This document shows positions 8,839 to 17,487 of a stretch of DNA of 64,000 nucleotides, piece after piece (the stretch's first letter is position 1; each line of letters opens with the position of its first letter). The notes under the pieces are model-generated. The model was given only the letters and a program-made list of their open reading frames with translations, was not told the origin of the DNA and searched no databases. A program made the translations under genes and the position numbers. Origin of the DNA: JADJNY01 sp046349615 (GTDB lineage: Bacteria; Planctomycetota; UBA1135; GCA-002686595); the NCBI GenBank assembly GCA_046349615.1, contig JAXMBZ010000010.1, positions 1-64,000 on the forward strand, read 5' to 3'.

Positions 8839-9647
8839 GCGCGGACGAGCTCGACGCGGCGCGCTCGGCGCTGCCGCCCGCGGCGCTCGCGCCGCTGCCC
8901 GAGGCGGAGCTCGCCGAGGGCGCGCTCGCCGTCGCGGACCTGCACCTCGACGCCGCGCGGCGCGAGAGCGTCGAGCCGTTCGTGCGCTTCCTCCGCGGGC
9001 GCGCGGCGGGGGCACCGGCGCTCGTCGTGCTCGGCGACCTCTTCGACGTCTGGGTCGGGCCGAGCGAGGCGCGCCTCCCCGGCGCCGCGGCGGTCCTGCT
9101 CGAATTGCGGGCTCTCACCGAGCGCGGCGCGCGCGTGCACGTCGTGCCGGGCAACCGCGACTTCCTCTTCGACGCGGCGTTCGAGCGCGCGAGCGGCGCG
9201 ACGCTGCACGCGGAGGGCTTCGTCGCGCGCGTCGGCGGCGCGCGCGTGCTCTGTCTCCACGGCGACGTCTTGTGCACGCGCGACGCGGGCTACCTTCGCC
9301 TGCGGCGCGCCCTGCGGCGTTCGAGCGTGCGCTGGCTCGGTACGCACCTGCCCCATGCGGTCTCGAGCTCGATCGCGCGCCGCCTGCGTCGCGCGTCCGT
9401 CCGCGCGATCGCGGCGAAGCTGCCCGAAGAGAAGACGGTCCAGCGCGCGGCGGCGGAGCTCGTCGCCCGCGCGCATCGCGCCGACACGGTCCTCTGCGGT
9501 CACGCGCACGCGTTCCGCGACGAGCGGCTCGACTGCGGCGCGCGCTGGGTCGTGCTCGACGCGTTCGGAGCCGGCCGGGACGTCGCGGCGCTCGGTGCGC
9601 GCGGAGCGCTCGCCTTCGAGTCGAGTCCCGGCTGCCCGAAAGGGTGA
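8835..9647 (+). CDS. lpxH: UDP-2,3-diacylglucosamine diphosphatase (LpxH-like)
   Basis: 270-residue calcineurin-like phosphoesterase. The metal-binding motifs are in LpxH order: VADLHL (D35, H37), GDLFDVW (D68, D71), PGNRDF, LHGD and CGHAH. LpxH makes lipid X in lipid A synthesis at the inner membrane, so its presence implies a lipid A-bearing outer membrane. The GTG start overlaps the stop of the sigma-54 regulator by 4 bases, and there is no closer alternative. The very N-terminus (1-28) is an Ala/Pro-rich extension. A generic phosphoesterase cannot be excluded, but the WVG context after GDLFDV favours LpxH. Confidence 0.85.
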   Translation: MSADELDAARSALPPAALAPLPEAELAEGALAVADLHLDAARRESVEPFVRFLRGRAAGAPALVVLGDLFDVWVGPSEARLPGAAAVLLELRALTERGARVHVVPGNRDFLFDAAFERASGATLHAEGFVARVGGARVLCLHGDVLCTRDAGYLRLRRALRRSSVRWLGTHLPHAVSSSIARRLRRASVRAIAAKLPEEKTVQRAAAELVARAHRADTVLCGHAHAFRDERLDCGARWVVLDAFGAGRDVAALGARGALAFESSPGCPKG

Positions 9648-9703
9648 TGGCGCTCCGCGGCGCGTCGTGCACACTGGGCCCGTCCGTCGAAGGAGATCCC
9701 GTG

Positions 9704-10702
9704 ATGCTTCGATCCACCGTGTTCGCTTCCCTCTTCCTCGTCCTCCCCGCTTCCGCCGGCACCGCCGTCGTCGAGGTCCTCGGCACCGTCGCCAGCGCGT
9801 CGGTGAACAGCGGGCCGTTCGTCGGTACGACCGTCGGCATGCCGGCGCGACTCACGTACCACGTCACGACGCCGGGCACCGACGTCACGCCGGGGCACGT
9901 GACGAACTTCCCGATCGTCGCCTCGAGCGTGTCGCTCACGATCGGACCGAACTCGACCGGCAGCGTCGCGGCGAACCCGACGCTGACGCTGCGCAACCAG
10001 GACTTCACCGTCGACGGCGCGTACCAGAACGGGCTCACGCTCGTCGGCACCTCGCCGATCTCCTTCTCGTTCTCCGACTGCAACGGGACGAGCTTCTCCT
10101 CGACCGACCCGCTCGCGAACGTCGGAACGTACTCCTCGGCGAACTGGTGCGTGTACGACTGGGTCATCCAGGGCCCCGGCATCTACCTCGAGATGCAGCC
10201 CTCGACCTTCTCGCTCTCCGCCCTGCCGCCGGGGACGCCGTTCTGCTTCGGCGACGGCGTCGACGTCGCGCACACGACTCCGTGTCCGTGCGCGAACGTC
10301 GGCGCGGTGGGGCACGGTTGCGCGAACTCGGTCAACGCTTCCGGCGCGCTCCTCGACGCCTCGGGCGAGGTCGCGGCCGACACGGTCGTGCTCGCGGGCT
10401 CGGGCATGCCGGCGACGGTCGCGTGCATCTACCTGCAAGGCGACGCGCTCGCCGACACGGTGTTCGGCGACGGAGTGCGCTGCGCGGGCGGCACGCTCCT
10501 GCGCCTGCGGACGAAGGTCAACGTCGGCGGCGCGAGTTCGTTCCCCGACTCCGTGGAGACGGTCACGCTCTCGCAGCGCGGCGGCGTGACCCTCGGCAGC
10601 GGCGTCACGCGGCACTACCAGGCCTACTACCGCAACTCGGCGGCGCTCTTCTGCCCGCCCGAGACCTTCAACGTCTCGAACGGCTACTCGATCGTCTGGT
10701 AG
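9704..10702 (+). CDS. secreted protein with C-terminal Cys-patterned (FCFGDG/PCPC) domain
   Basis: 332 residues. The ATG at 9704 is 8 bases after an AGGAG ribosome binding site and begins a clear signal peptide (MLRSTVFASLFLVLPASA). Residues about 20-180 are a Thr/Ser/Val-rich beta domain starting VVEVLGTV. From about residue 183 there is a second domain opening with FCFGDG, then PCPCANVG, GHGCANS, a run around DTVVLAGSGMP, GDGVRCAGG and a final YRNS block. I recognise this C-terminal pattern as recurrent in secreted proteins of high-GC planctomycetes, function unknown. No PEP-CTERM or LPxTG-like anchor follows. An in-frame ATG at 9647 overlaps the lpxH stop but would put 19 residues before the signal peptide. 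Confidence 0.8.
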   Translation: MLRSTVFASLFLVLPASAGTAVVEVLGTVASASVNSGPFVGTTVGMPARLTYHVTTPGTDVTPGHVTNFPIVASSVSLTIGPNSTGSVAANPTLTLRNQDFTVDGAYQNGLTLVGTSPISFSFSDCNGTSFSSTDPLANVGTYSSANWCVYDWVIQGPGIYLEMQPSTFSLSALPPGTPFCFGDGVDVAHTTPCPCANVGAVGHGCANSVNASGALLDASGEVAADTVVLAGSGMPATVACIYLQGDALADTVFGDGVRCAGGTLLRLRTKVNVGGASSFPDSVETVTLSQRGGVTLGSGVTRHYQAYYRNSAALFCPPETFNVSNGYSIVW

Positions 10703-10731
10703 CGTCGCGGCGCGCGTTCGGGCGGCGGGCG

Positions 10732-10761
10732 CTGGCCGGTTCGCGAGTGCGTTCCTACACT
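10732..10761 (+). promoter_or_regulatory. candidate promoter for cmk-plsC
   Basis: CTGGCC (10732-10737), 18-base spacer, TACACT (10756-10761), 12 bases before the cmk ATG, so the leader would be very short. Confidence 0.4.
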
Positions 10762-10772
10762 CGTCGGCCCGC

Positions 10773-11450
10773 ATGTCCGCCCTCGACGCCCTCGCCACGA
10801 TGATCATCGCCATCGACGGTCCCGCCGGGAGCGGGAAGAGCACGGTCGCGCGCCGCCTCGCCGCGGAGCTCGGTCTCACCTTCCTCGACACCGGCGCGAT
10901 GTACCGCGCGGTGACGCTCGCGGCGCTCGAGCGCGGCGTCGAGCCGATGGACGAGCGCGCGTGCGCCGAACTCGCGCGCTCCCTGCGCCTCGAATTCGAC
11001 GCCCAAGGCCGCATCCGCATCGACGGGAAGGCGGGCGAGCCCGCGATCCGCTCCGACGAAGTGACGCGCTGGGTCTCCGCGGTCTCCGCGCACCCCGCCG
11101 TGCGCGCCGCGATCGTCCCGCAGCAGCGCGCGCAGGCCGGCCGCGGCGCAGGGATCGTCGCCGAGGGCCGCGACATCGGCACGGTCGTGTTCCCGAGCGC
11201 CGACGTGAAGTTCTACCTGACCGCGACGGCGCAAGAGCGCGCGCGCCGGCGCTCGCTCGAGCGCGGCGAGCCCGAGCGCTTCCACGAGTTCCTCGCGGAC
11301 ATCGAGCGTCGCGACCACCACGACTCGACGCGCCACGACTCGCCGCTCAAGCAGGCGGACGATGCGATCCTGATCGACACGGACGGGACGGACGCCGACG
11401 GCGTCGTCGCGAAGCTCCTCGAGGTGGTCCGTGGCGGACGAATCGGCTGA
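10773..11450 (+). CDS. cmk: cytidylate kinase
   Basis: 225 residues. The P-loop DGPAGSGKST is at about 15-24, followed by the CMP-binding segments TFLDTGAMYRAVT and AEGRDIGTVVFP, and the lid region with RRxxLERGE. It phosphorylates CMP and dCMP using ATP in the cytoplasm. A shorter start (MIIAIDG, 27 bases downstream) would match many homologues better; the first ATG is given. The end overlaps the next gene (plsC) by 20 bases, and the cmk-plsC pair is a common arrangement. Confidence 0.95.
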   Translation: MSALDALATMIIAIDGPAGSGKSTVARRLAAELGLTFLDTGAMYRAVTLAALERGVEPMDERACAELARSLRLEFDAQGRIRIDGKAGEPAIRSDEVTRWVSAVSAHPAVRAAIVPQQRAQAGRGAGIVAEGRDIGTVVFPSADVKFYLTATAQERARRRSLERGEPERFHEFLADIERRDHHDSTRHDSPLKQADDAILIDTDGTDADGVVAKLLEVVRGGRIG

Positions 11451-12135
11451 CGCGCGCTCCGCGAAGGAGCCGCGCGAGCGCGACGCCGAGCGCGAGCGCA
11501 CCGACGATCCCGTCCTCGTGGAGAAGACGTGGGTCTACCGCACGTGTTGGACCGGCGCCTGGCTCTACACGAAGCTCTACCACCGGCTGCGCGTCGAGGG
11601 CTTCGAGAACGTGCCGAAGGAGGGGGGCGCGGTCCTCGCGTCGAACCACCAGTCGCACCTCGACATCCTGACGATCGCGGCCTGCAATCGCCGGCACGTC
11701 GCCTTCGTCGCGCGCGACACGCTCGCGAACTGGAAGTGGCTCGCGTTCACGATGCGCGGCTGCGGCGCGGTGCTCGTCCAGCGCAACTCGAGCGATCGGA
11801 AGGCGCTCCGCGCGATGGCGCAGCACCTCGAGCGCGGCGACCTCGTCGTGATCTTCCCGGAGGGGACGCGCACGCAGGACGGCTCGATCGGCGAGTTCAA
11901 GGGCGGTGCGCTCCTCGCCGCGCGCATGGCGAAGGTGCCGATCGTGCCCGTCGGGACGCGCGGGGCCGTCGAAGCGTGGCCGCGCTCGCGCGCGCTGCCC
12001 GCCCCGCGGAAGATCGCCGTGCGCTTCGGTCCGCCGATCGATTCGGCGCTGCCGGACGCGCAGGAGCGCCTCGTCGCGGCCGTGCGCTCGATGATCGGCG
12101 ACGGGCGCTACGCCTCCGTGCCGCCGACGCGCTGA
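11431..12135 (+). CDS. plsC: 1-acyl-sn-glycerol-3-phosphate acyltransferase (PlsC family)
   Basis: 234 residues with a charged N-terminal tail (1-30), an amphipathic or membrane helix, and the acyltransferase motifs NHQSHLD (the HX4D catalytic pair) and FPEGTRT (glycerol-phosphate binding). It acylates lysophosphatidic acid to phosphatidic acid at the inner membrane. The start is GTG at 11431, inside the end of cmk, indicating translational coupling. Residues after PIVPVGTRGAVEAW follow the family pattern. It could prefer another lysolipid acceptor. Confidence 0.9.
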   Translation: MADESADARSAKEPRERDAERERTDDPVLVEKTWVYRTCWTGAWLYTKLYHRLRVEGFENVPKEGGAVLASNHQSHLDILTIAACNRRHVAFVARDTLANWKWLAFTMRGCGAVLVQRNSSDRKALRAMAQHLERGDLVVIFPEGTRTQDGSIGEFKGGALLAARMAKVPIVPVGTRGAVEAWPRSRALPAPRKIAVRFGPPIDSALPDAQERLVAAVRSMIGDGRYASVPPTR

Positions 12136-12141
12136 TTCGGT

Positions 12142-12837
12142 TCAGCGAAAGGCGGAGCCGCGGCGCCGTTCGACCGGGAGCTCCAAGCTCTTCCGGCCCA
12201 TCGCGTCGTAGGCCTCGCAGCGCGTGCGGCTCGCGGGGCTTTCGCCGTACTCGCTCGCGAGGAGCGAGAACACCTGCTTCGCCGCGAGGCTCCCGTCGCC
12301 GCGCGCGATGCGCTCGCGCAGCACTCCGTCCTCGTGGAAGCCGAGCTTGCGCGCGACGGCGGCGCTGCGCACGTTCTCGAGCTCGCAGTGGAGGTCGATG
12401 CGCTCCAGGTGCTCGAGTTCGAACCCGACGCGCACGAGCGCCGAAGCGGCTTCCGTCGCGAAGCCCTGGCCGGCGAAGCGGCTCGCGACCCAGTACCCGA
12501 CTTCGCGCACGCCGCGCTCGTGGCGGCGCGTCGCGGGCGTCCCCGACGAGACCGGATGGAGCCCCGCGCCGCCGACGACCGCCGATTCGTCGCGCGTGAA
12601 GACCCCGTAGCTCCAGTCTCGGTCGAGGTCGAACCGCCCGCGGAACTGACGCAGGAGCTCCATCTTCAGCTCGACGCTCTGCGGCTCGTCGCGCGCCCAC
12701 GGCATCCACGGGAGGAGGTGCTCGAGGCTCGCGTCGATCGCCTCCTTCAAGAGGGGCGCGTCGCGCGGGTCCCAGCAACGGAGGACGAGGCGCGGCGTCT
12801 CGATGCGGTACGCGGGCGGCGTGGCTTGTCCGTACAT
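12142..12837 (-). CDS. GNAT-family N-acetyltransferase (RimJ/RimL type)
   Basis: 231 residues. The N-terminal ETPRLVLRCWDPRDA and the central block EVGYWVASRFAGQGFATEAASALVR are those of the Acetyltransf_3 group, with the acetyl-CoA pyrophosphate loop in FAGQGFA. These enzymes acetylate protein N-termini (ribosomal proteins), amino groups of small molecules or antibiotics. The substrate is unknown. The last 35 residues are Arg-rich and not conserved. It is downstream of cheR on the same strand with a 64-base gap and ends 6 bases from plsC, with which it converges. Confidence 0.85.
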   Translation of the reverse strand: MYGQATPPAYRIETPRLVLRCWDPRDAPLLKEAIDASLEHLLPWMPWARDEPQSVELKMELLRQFRGRFDLDRDWSYGVFTRDESAVVGGAGLHPVSSGTPATRRHERGVREVGYWVASRFAGQGFATEAASALVRVGFELEHLERIDLHCELENVRSAAVARKLGFHEDGVLRERIARGDGSLAAKQVFSLLASEYGESPASRTRCEAYDAMGRKSLELPVERRRGSAFR

Positions 12838-12901
12838 GCCGCGGGAGGATACCGCGCGGAGGACGCGCGCGCCGAGCGAGCGCGATCCGAGCCTGGGGCT
12901 C

Positions 12902-13717
12902 TCAGAGCCGATAGCACCAGGTCGGTCCGACCTGCGCGCGCTTGAAGCTCTCGTCGAGCGAGAGCGTGGTCTCCGCTCCGCCGAGGAAGAGGTAGCCGTC
13001 GGGGCGCAGCACCTTGCGGATGTTCCCGAGGATCGCCCGCTTCGTCGGCAGATCGAAGTAGATCAGGACGTTTCGGATGAACACGACGTCGAGCGGCGGC
13101 ATCGCCGGCCAGGGCTTGATCAGGTTCAGCTCCTTGAACTCGATCATGCTGCGCAGGTCGGCCTTGATCTGCCAGTCGCTGCCGCGCTTCTCGAAGTACT
13201 TCACGAGGTACTTCGCCGGCAGCCCGCGGTTCACCTCGAGTTGCGAGTAGATGCCGTCGCGCGAGCGACGCAGCATCTCCTGCGAGATGTCGGTCGCGAT
13301 GAACCGGATGCGCCACTCGATCAGCGCGGGGAAGTTCTCCCGGATCAGCATGGCGATCGTGTACGGCTCTTGGCCGCTCGAACTCGCCGCGCACCAGAGG
13401 TTGAGCGTGCGCTCGTTGGCGCGCGCCTTGATCAGGTCGGGGAGGATGTTCAGGCGCAGCGCTTCGAACGGATGCACGTCGCGGAAGAACGACGTCTCGT
13501 TCGTCGTCATCGCCTCGATGACTTTGTCCGTCAACGTTCCGCGCGGGTCGGTGCGCAGCTTCGCGACGAGCTCGCCGATGCCCGGCAGGCCGGCGCCGCG
13601 CGCGATCGGCGCGAGGCGCGACTCGGCGAGGTACTCCTTGCCCGGGTCGAGCACGATCGCGGAGCGCTCGCGCACGAGCGTTTGGAGGAACGCGAAGTCG
13701 GTGGTGTTGATCGACAT
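12902..13717 (-). CDS. cheR: chemotaxis protein methyltransferase CheR
   Basis: 271 residues with the helical CheR N-domain (1-75, ending TTNETSFFRD) and the SAM-dependent methyltransferase domain. The SAM motif is LWCAASSSGQEPYTIAM and later DVVFIRNVLIYFD gives the substrate side. It methylates glutamates of the receptor encoded at 15419. Tandem TPR or fused domains are absent, so it is the minimal form. It is the last gene of the chemotaxis cluster, 9 bases after cheB. Confidence 0.95.
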   Translation of the reverse strand: MSINTTDFAFLQTLVRERSAIVLDPGKEYLAESRLAPIARGAGLPGIGELVAKLRTDPRGTLTDKVIEAMTTNETSFFRDVHPFEALRLNILPDLIKARANERTLNLWCAASSSGQEPYTIAMLIRENFPALIEWRIRFIATDISQEMLRRSRDGIYSQLEVNRGLPAKYLVKYFEKRGSDWQIKADLRSMIEFKELNLIKPWPAMPPLDVVFIRNVLIYFDLPTKRAILGNIRKVLRPDGYLFLGGAETTLSLDESFKRAQVGPTWCYRL

Positions 13718-13726
13718 GGTGCGTCC

Positions 13727-14878
13727 TCAGGTCCTCGGGCGGACCTCGCGCCGATTGCGGCCATCGCGCACGCGACGGGCGAGCTCGGGTCCGATCTCCG
13801 CGAGGGGGAGCACGCGATCGGCGAGCCCCGACTGGGCGATGTACCCGGGCATGCCCCAGACCACGCTGGTGGCTTCGTCCTGCACGACGATCTGCGCGCC
13901 GAGGTCGCCGAGGGTCTGGCAGCCGCGCAGTCCGTCTTGGCCCATGCCGGTGAGCACGCATGCGAGCACGTCGCCGCCGAACGCCTGCGCGACGGAGCGG
14001 AAGAGGACGTCGACCGCGGGCCGGCACGAGTTCTCCGGCGGTTCCTGGTTCAGCTCGGTCACGAAGCGCGCGCCTTGGCGGCGGACCACGAGGTGGTGGT
14101 TCCCCGGTGCGACGTACACGGTGTTCGGTTCGAGGACCATCCCCGCGGTCGCCTCCACGACGTGGACGTCCGAGCGTTGGTCGAGACGTTCGGCGAGGAG
14201 GCGCGTGAACATCGGCGGCATGTGCTGCACGAGGACGACGGGCACGCCGAGGTCGGAAGGGAGCTCCGGAAGCACGACCTCGAGCGCGTTCGGCCCGCCG
14301 GTGGAGCAACCGATCGCGAGCACGGACACGGGGCGCGTCCCGCCGACCGGCCTCGGCCGGGTGGGGAGCACCGGACGCGGGACGCGGGTCGTGGTCGACG
14401 ACAGAGCGGGCGGCGCCGTCTTCGGCGCGGGGGCGGGACCGGGCGTGGGAGCGGCGAGCACGCCGCGGCAGAGCGTCTTGATGCGCGGGACGAGGTCTTC
14501 CTTCACGCGGTCCATCGCCGCGCCGAAGCTGCCCGTGTTCGACGGCTTCGTGACGTAGTCGCTCGCGCCGAGCGCGAGCGCTTCGAGCGTGGCGCTCGCG
14601 CCGTGCTCGGTGAGCGTGCTGAACATGATCACCGGCAGGTGCGGCCAGCTCTTGCGCAGCTCGCGCAGCGTGGCGAGGCCGTCGAGCTCGGGCATCTCGA
14701 TGTCGAGCGTCACGAGGTCGGGGTTGACCTGCGGGATCTTCGCGAGCGCGAGCCGTCCGTTGGACGCGTGCCCGCAGACCTCGATGTCGGGATCCTGCGC
14801 GAGGACGTCGCAGACGAGCTTGCGCACGACCACGGCGTCGTCGACGACCAGGACTCGGATGCGGCGCATCGGCGTCAC
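13727..14878 (-). CDS. cheB: chemotaxis response regulator protein-glutamate methylesterase CheB
   Basis: 383 residues. Residues 1-125 are a receiver domain (D13/D14, phosphoacceptor D59, GASDYVTKPS). A Pro/Thr-rich linker (about 140-185) leads to the methylesterase domain with the catalytic Ser in GCSTGGPNAL, His in VQHMPP and Asp in TGMGQDG. It removes methyl groups (and deamidates) at the receptor. The GTG start overlaps the cheY stop by 4 bases (GTGA, 14875-14878); an ATG three codons later is the alternative. Confidence 0.95.
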   Translation of the reverse strand: MTPMRRIRVLVVDDAVVVRKLVCDVLAQDPDIEVCGHASNGRLALAKIPQVNPDLVTLDIEMPELDGLATLRELRKSWPHLPVIMFSTLTEHGASATLEALALGASDYVTKPSNTGSFGAAMDRVKEDLVPRIKTLCRGVLAAPTPGPAPAPKTAPPALSSTTTRVPRPVLPTRPRPVGGTRPVSVLAIGCSTGGPNALEVVLPELPSDLGVPVVLVQHMPPMFTRLLAERLDQRSDVHVVEATAGMVLEPNTVYVAPGNHHLVVRRQGARFVTELNQEPPENSCRPAVDVLFRSVAQAFGGDVLACVLTGMGQDGLRGCQTLGDLGAQIVVQDEATSVVWGMPGYIAQSGLADRVLPLAEIGPELARRVRDGRNRREVRPRT

Positions 14879-15246
14879 CCCGCCGTGATTCCGAGGAGGC
14901 CGAGCTTCTCGAGGATGACGTCCTTCGTGAAGGGCTTCATCACGTACTCGTCCGCGCCGGCTGTGAGCGCCTGCTGGACGTAGTCCATCTCCGTCTCCGT
15001 CGTCACCATCATGATCCGCATCTGCGGCTGGAGACCGCGCTCGCGAACGTGGCGGACGAAGTCGATCCCCTTCATGCGCGGCATGTTCCAGTCGACGAGC
15101 GCGAGGTCGAGTTGGCCTGCGTTCGGCAGCTTGTCGATCGCGTCCTGTCCGTCGACCGCGTCGACGACCTCGAAGTGCAGCTCGCGGAGGAGCTGGGAGA
15201 GGATGACGCGCATCGCCTTGGAGTCGTCGACGACCAGTGCACGCAT
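14875..15246 (-). CDS. cheY: CheY-type single-domain response regulator
   Basis: 123 residues, one receiver domain. D7/D8 form the acidic pocket, D52 is the phosphoacceptor, and KPFTKD carries the conserved Lys. ATG at 15246 gives exactly the CheY length. Sitting between the receptor and cheB, it is the probable output of the cluster's CheA. With no flagellar gene in the window its target could be pili or another machine instead of a flagellar switch. Confidence 0.93.
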   Translation of the reverse strand: MRALVVDDSKAMRVILSQLLRELHFEVVDAVDGQDAIDKLPNAGQLDLALVDWNMPRMKGIDFVRHVRERGLQPQMRIMMVTTETEMDYVQQALTAGADEYVMKPFTKDVILEKLGLLGITAG

Positions 15247-15418
15247 GGGGGATTCCTCGTGGGGCCGGGGAACGGGGAAGCCAGGAGCTCGGGGGAAGGA
15301 TCGAGCGCCGCGTTCCGGGGACCTGGGCGTCATCGACATCCGCGAGCGGGTTCTTGATGGACGGCGCAGGACGATCGTTTCGCGACGCTCGGCTCCTCTG
15401 AGCGCGGCCGCGGTGGGA

Positions 15419-16825
15419 TCACACGCGGAAGCTCGCGACGAGCCGTTGGAGCTCCGCGGCCATGCGCGCGAGTTCGGCGGACGCCTGCTGGGTGTCCGCG
15501 GCGCCGGAGGACGTGCTCTGCGCGGACTCTGCGACACCGCCGATGTTCTGCGAGATCTCGGCGCTCCCGCGCGCAGCCTCGGCGACGTTGCGGGCGATCT
15601 CGTTCGTCGTCGCGGTCTGCTCCTCGACCGCGCCTGCGATCGTCGTCTGGATCGCGTTGATCTGGTGGATCACCTTGCCGATCTCGCCGATGCCGAGCAC
15701 CGCGCCCTCGGTGTCCTTCTGGATCGCCTCGATCTTCGCGCCGATCTCCTCGGTCGCGCGCGCGGTCTCCTTCGCGAGCTCCTTGACCTCGTTCGCGACG
15801 ACCGCGAACCCCTTCCCCGCCTCGCCGGCGCGGGCGGCTTCGATCGTCGCGTTCAGCGCGAGGAGGTTCGTCTGCTGCGCGATCGACGTGATCACCTTGA
15901 CGACCTTGCCGATCTCGGCGGAGGACTGGCCGAGCTTCGCGACCTTGCGGTTCGTGTCCTCGGCGATCTGGACGGCGCTCGTCGCGACGCGCGCGGCCTC
16001 GGCTGCGTTCTTCGAGATCTCGCGGATGCTCGTGCTCATCTCCTCCGTGCCGACGGCCACCGTCTGCACGTTCTTGCTCACCTGTTCGGAGGCGGAGGAC
16101 ACGACGCTCGCCTGCGCGGCGGTCGTCTCCGCGCCGGAGCCCATCTGCCGGCTGACCGCGGTCAGTTCCTCCGACGCGCCGGCGAGCGAGGTCGCGTTCT
16201 GCGCGATCGCCTGGAGGCTCTTGCGCAGGTCCCCGACGAATCGTCCCAGTCCTTCGCCCATCCGGCCGATCGCGTCCGTGCCGCGAACGTCGATGTCGAC
16301 GGTCAGGTCGCCCTTCGCGGCGGCGTCGACCGCGGCGAGGAGGCGGTCGACCTTCTCCTGGAGTTCGGAGTTCGTGCGGCGCTCACGCTCCGCGGCCTCC
16401 TGCACCTTGCGTTCGTTCTCGAGTTGCTTCGTGACGACGTCCCAAGTGACCATCGCGCCGACGTAGTCGCGCCGCTCGTCGTAGATCGCGCTCACGGCGA
16501 GGTCGAGTTGCTCGTCGGCGAGCGTGATGCGCGCGCGGTGCGGGAGGTTGCGCGGGTTCGCGAGCAAGCGACGCTGCATCTCGGGTTGCTTGTGGAAGAT
16601 GTCGATCGAGCGTCCGACGACCTCGTTCGGCGGGACCGGCAGGAGGTGTCGGATCTTCTCGAGCGTCGCGAGCGACGCCGCGTTCAAGTACCGGATGACG
16701 CAGTCGCGGTCGGCGAAGATCACGTTGATCGGCGCCGCGTCGAGGAGCGCTCGGAACGGGGCGCTCGGGAGGACGGAACTCGCGACGACTTCGGAGGCGG
16801 GACCGAGGGTGCTGGTCGGGTTCAT
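15419..16825 (-). CDS. soluble PAS-HAMP-like methyl-accepting chemotaxis protein
   Basis: 468 residues. Residues about 25-140 form a PAS domain ([17 protein letters not shown] and a later VGAMVTWDV), 150-215 a coiled coil with a HAMP-like segment ([15 protein letters not shown]), and 215-468 the signalling helices. The hairpin tip contains [19 protein letters not shown] followed by [13 protein letters not shown], the site contacted by CheA and CheW. There is no hydrophobic segment long enough to cross a membrane, so the receptor is cytoplasmic and probably senses an internal cue (redox, a ligand or a protein). It lacks a C-terminal CheR-tethering pentapeptide. It lies between cheW and cheY. 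Confidence 0.93.
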   Translation of the reverse strand: MNPTSTLGPASEVVASSVLPSAPFRALLDAAPINVIFADRDCVIRYLNAASLATLEKIRHLLPVPPNEVVGRSIDIFHKQPEMQRRLLANPRNLPHRARITLADEQLDLAVSAIYDERRDYVGAMVTWDVVTKQLENERKVQEAAERERRTNSELQEKVDRLLAAVDAAAKGDLTVDIDVRGTDAIGRMGEGLGRFVGDLRKSLQAIAQNATSLAGASEELTAVSRQMGSGAETTAAQASVVSSASEQVSKNVQTVAVGTEEMSTSIREISKNAAEAARVATSAVQIAEDTNRKVAKLGQSSAEIGKVVKVITSIAQQTNLLALNATIEAARAGEAGKGFAVVANEVKELAKETARATEEIGAKIEAIQKDTEGAVLGIGEIGKVIHQINAIQTTIAGAVEEQTATTNEIARNVAEAARGSAEISQNIGGVAESAQSTSSGAADTQQASAELARMAAELQRLVASFRV

Positions 16826-17046
16826 GGCGCGGCGCTGGGGGTCGTGGGGTTCGATCGAGCCCGTCGCCGCGACGATCCAACGCCGATCGCGGGGGGCCGA
16901 CAGGCGGGATCGACGCGCCGCGCCTGCGGCGAGATTTCAAGTCCGTGACGAACGTGCGTCTGCGCACACGTGCGGATCCGATGCGCGTGGGGGCAGTGCT
17001 CCCCGCCGCCCGCGCGTCCCCGGGAGGAGCGGGGCCTCCAGCGCGC

Positions 17047-17484
17047 TCAGCTCGTCGCGCTCGTCTCGAGGGCGCGGACTCCGTCCAGCTCGAGCATCAA
17101 CCGGCCTTCGAGCTTGTACACGCCGCGCACGAGCGCGCGCGCGGACTCGCTCAGCGTCTCCGGCGGCGCCTCCCAGAGGTCGCTCGACACGTCGAGCACG
17201 TCGCCGATTTCGTCGACGAGCAGGCTCACCGGTCCGTCGTCCGTCCGCACGACGACGTTCATCGGCAGTGCGTCGGGCTCGCGGTCGGCGAGGCCGAATC
17301 GCTTGCGCAGGTCGATCGCCGTGACGATCTGGCCGCGGAGGTTGATCAACCCGCGCACGGTGGGGGGCGCGAGCGGAACGCGCGTCAGGTCCTGGTAGCG
17401 GATCACCTCCTGCACGTCCTGGACGCGCACGCCCAGGAACAGCTTGCCGAGGTGGAACGTGCAGTATTGTTCGCGATCGGCCAT
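17047..17484 (-). CDS. cheW: chemotaxis coupling protein CheW
   Basis: 145 residues, a single CheW SH3-like domain: YCTFHLGKLFLGVRVQDVQEVI at the N-terminus, VRGLINLRGQIVTAIDLR in the middle, LLVDEIGDVLDV and a final KLEGRLMLELD. It bridges CheA to the receptor. It begins 3 bases after the cheA stop, so it is in the same operon. A 221-base non-coding gap separates it from the receptor gene downstream. Confidence 0.95.
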   Translation of the reverse strand: MADREQYCTFHLGKLFLGVRVQDVQEVIRYQDLTRVPLAPPTVRGLINLRGQIVTAIDLRKRFGLADREPDALPMNVVVRTDDGPVSLLVDEIGDVLDVSSDLWEAPPETLSESARALVRGVYKLEGRLMLELDGVRALETSATS

Positions 17485-17487
17485 GGT

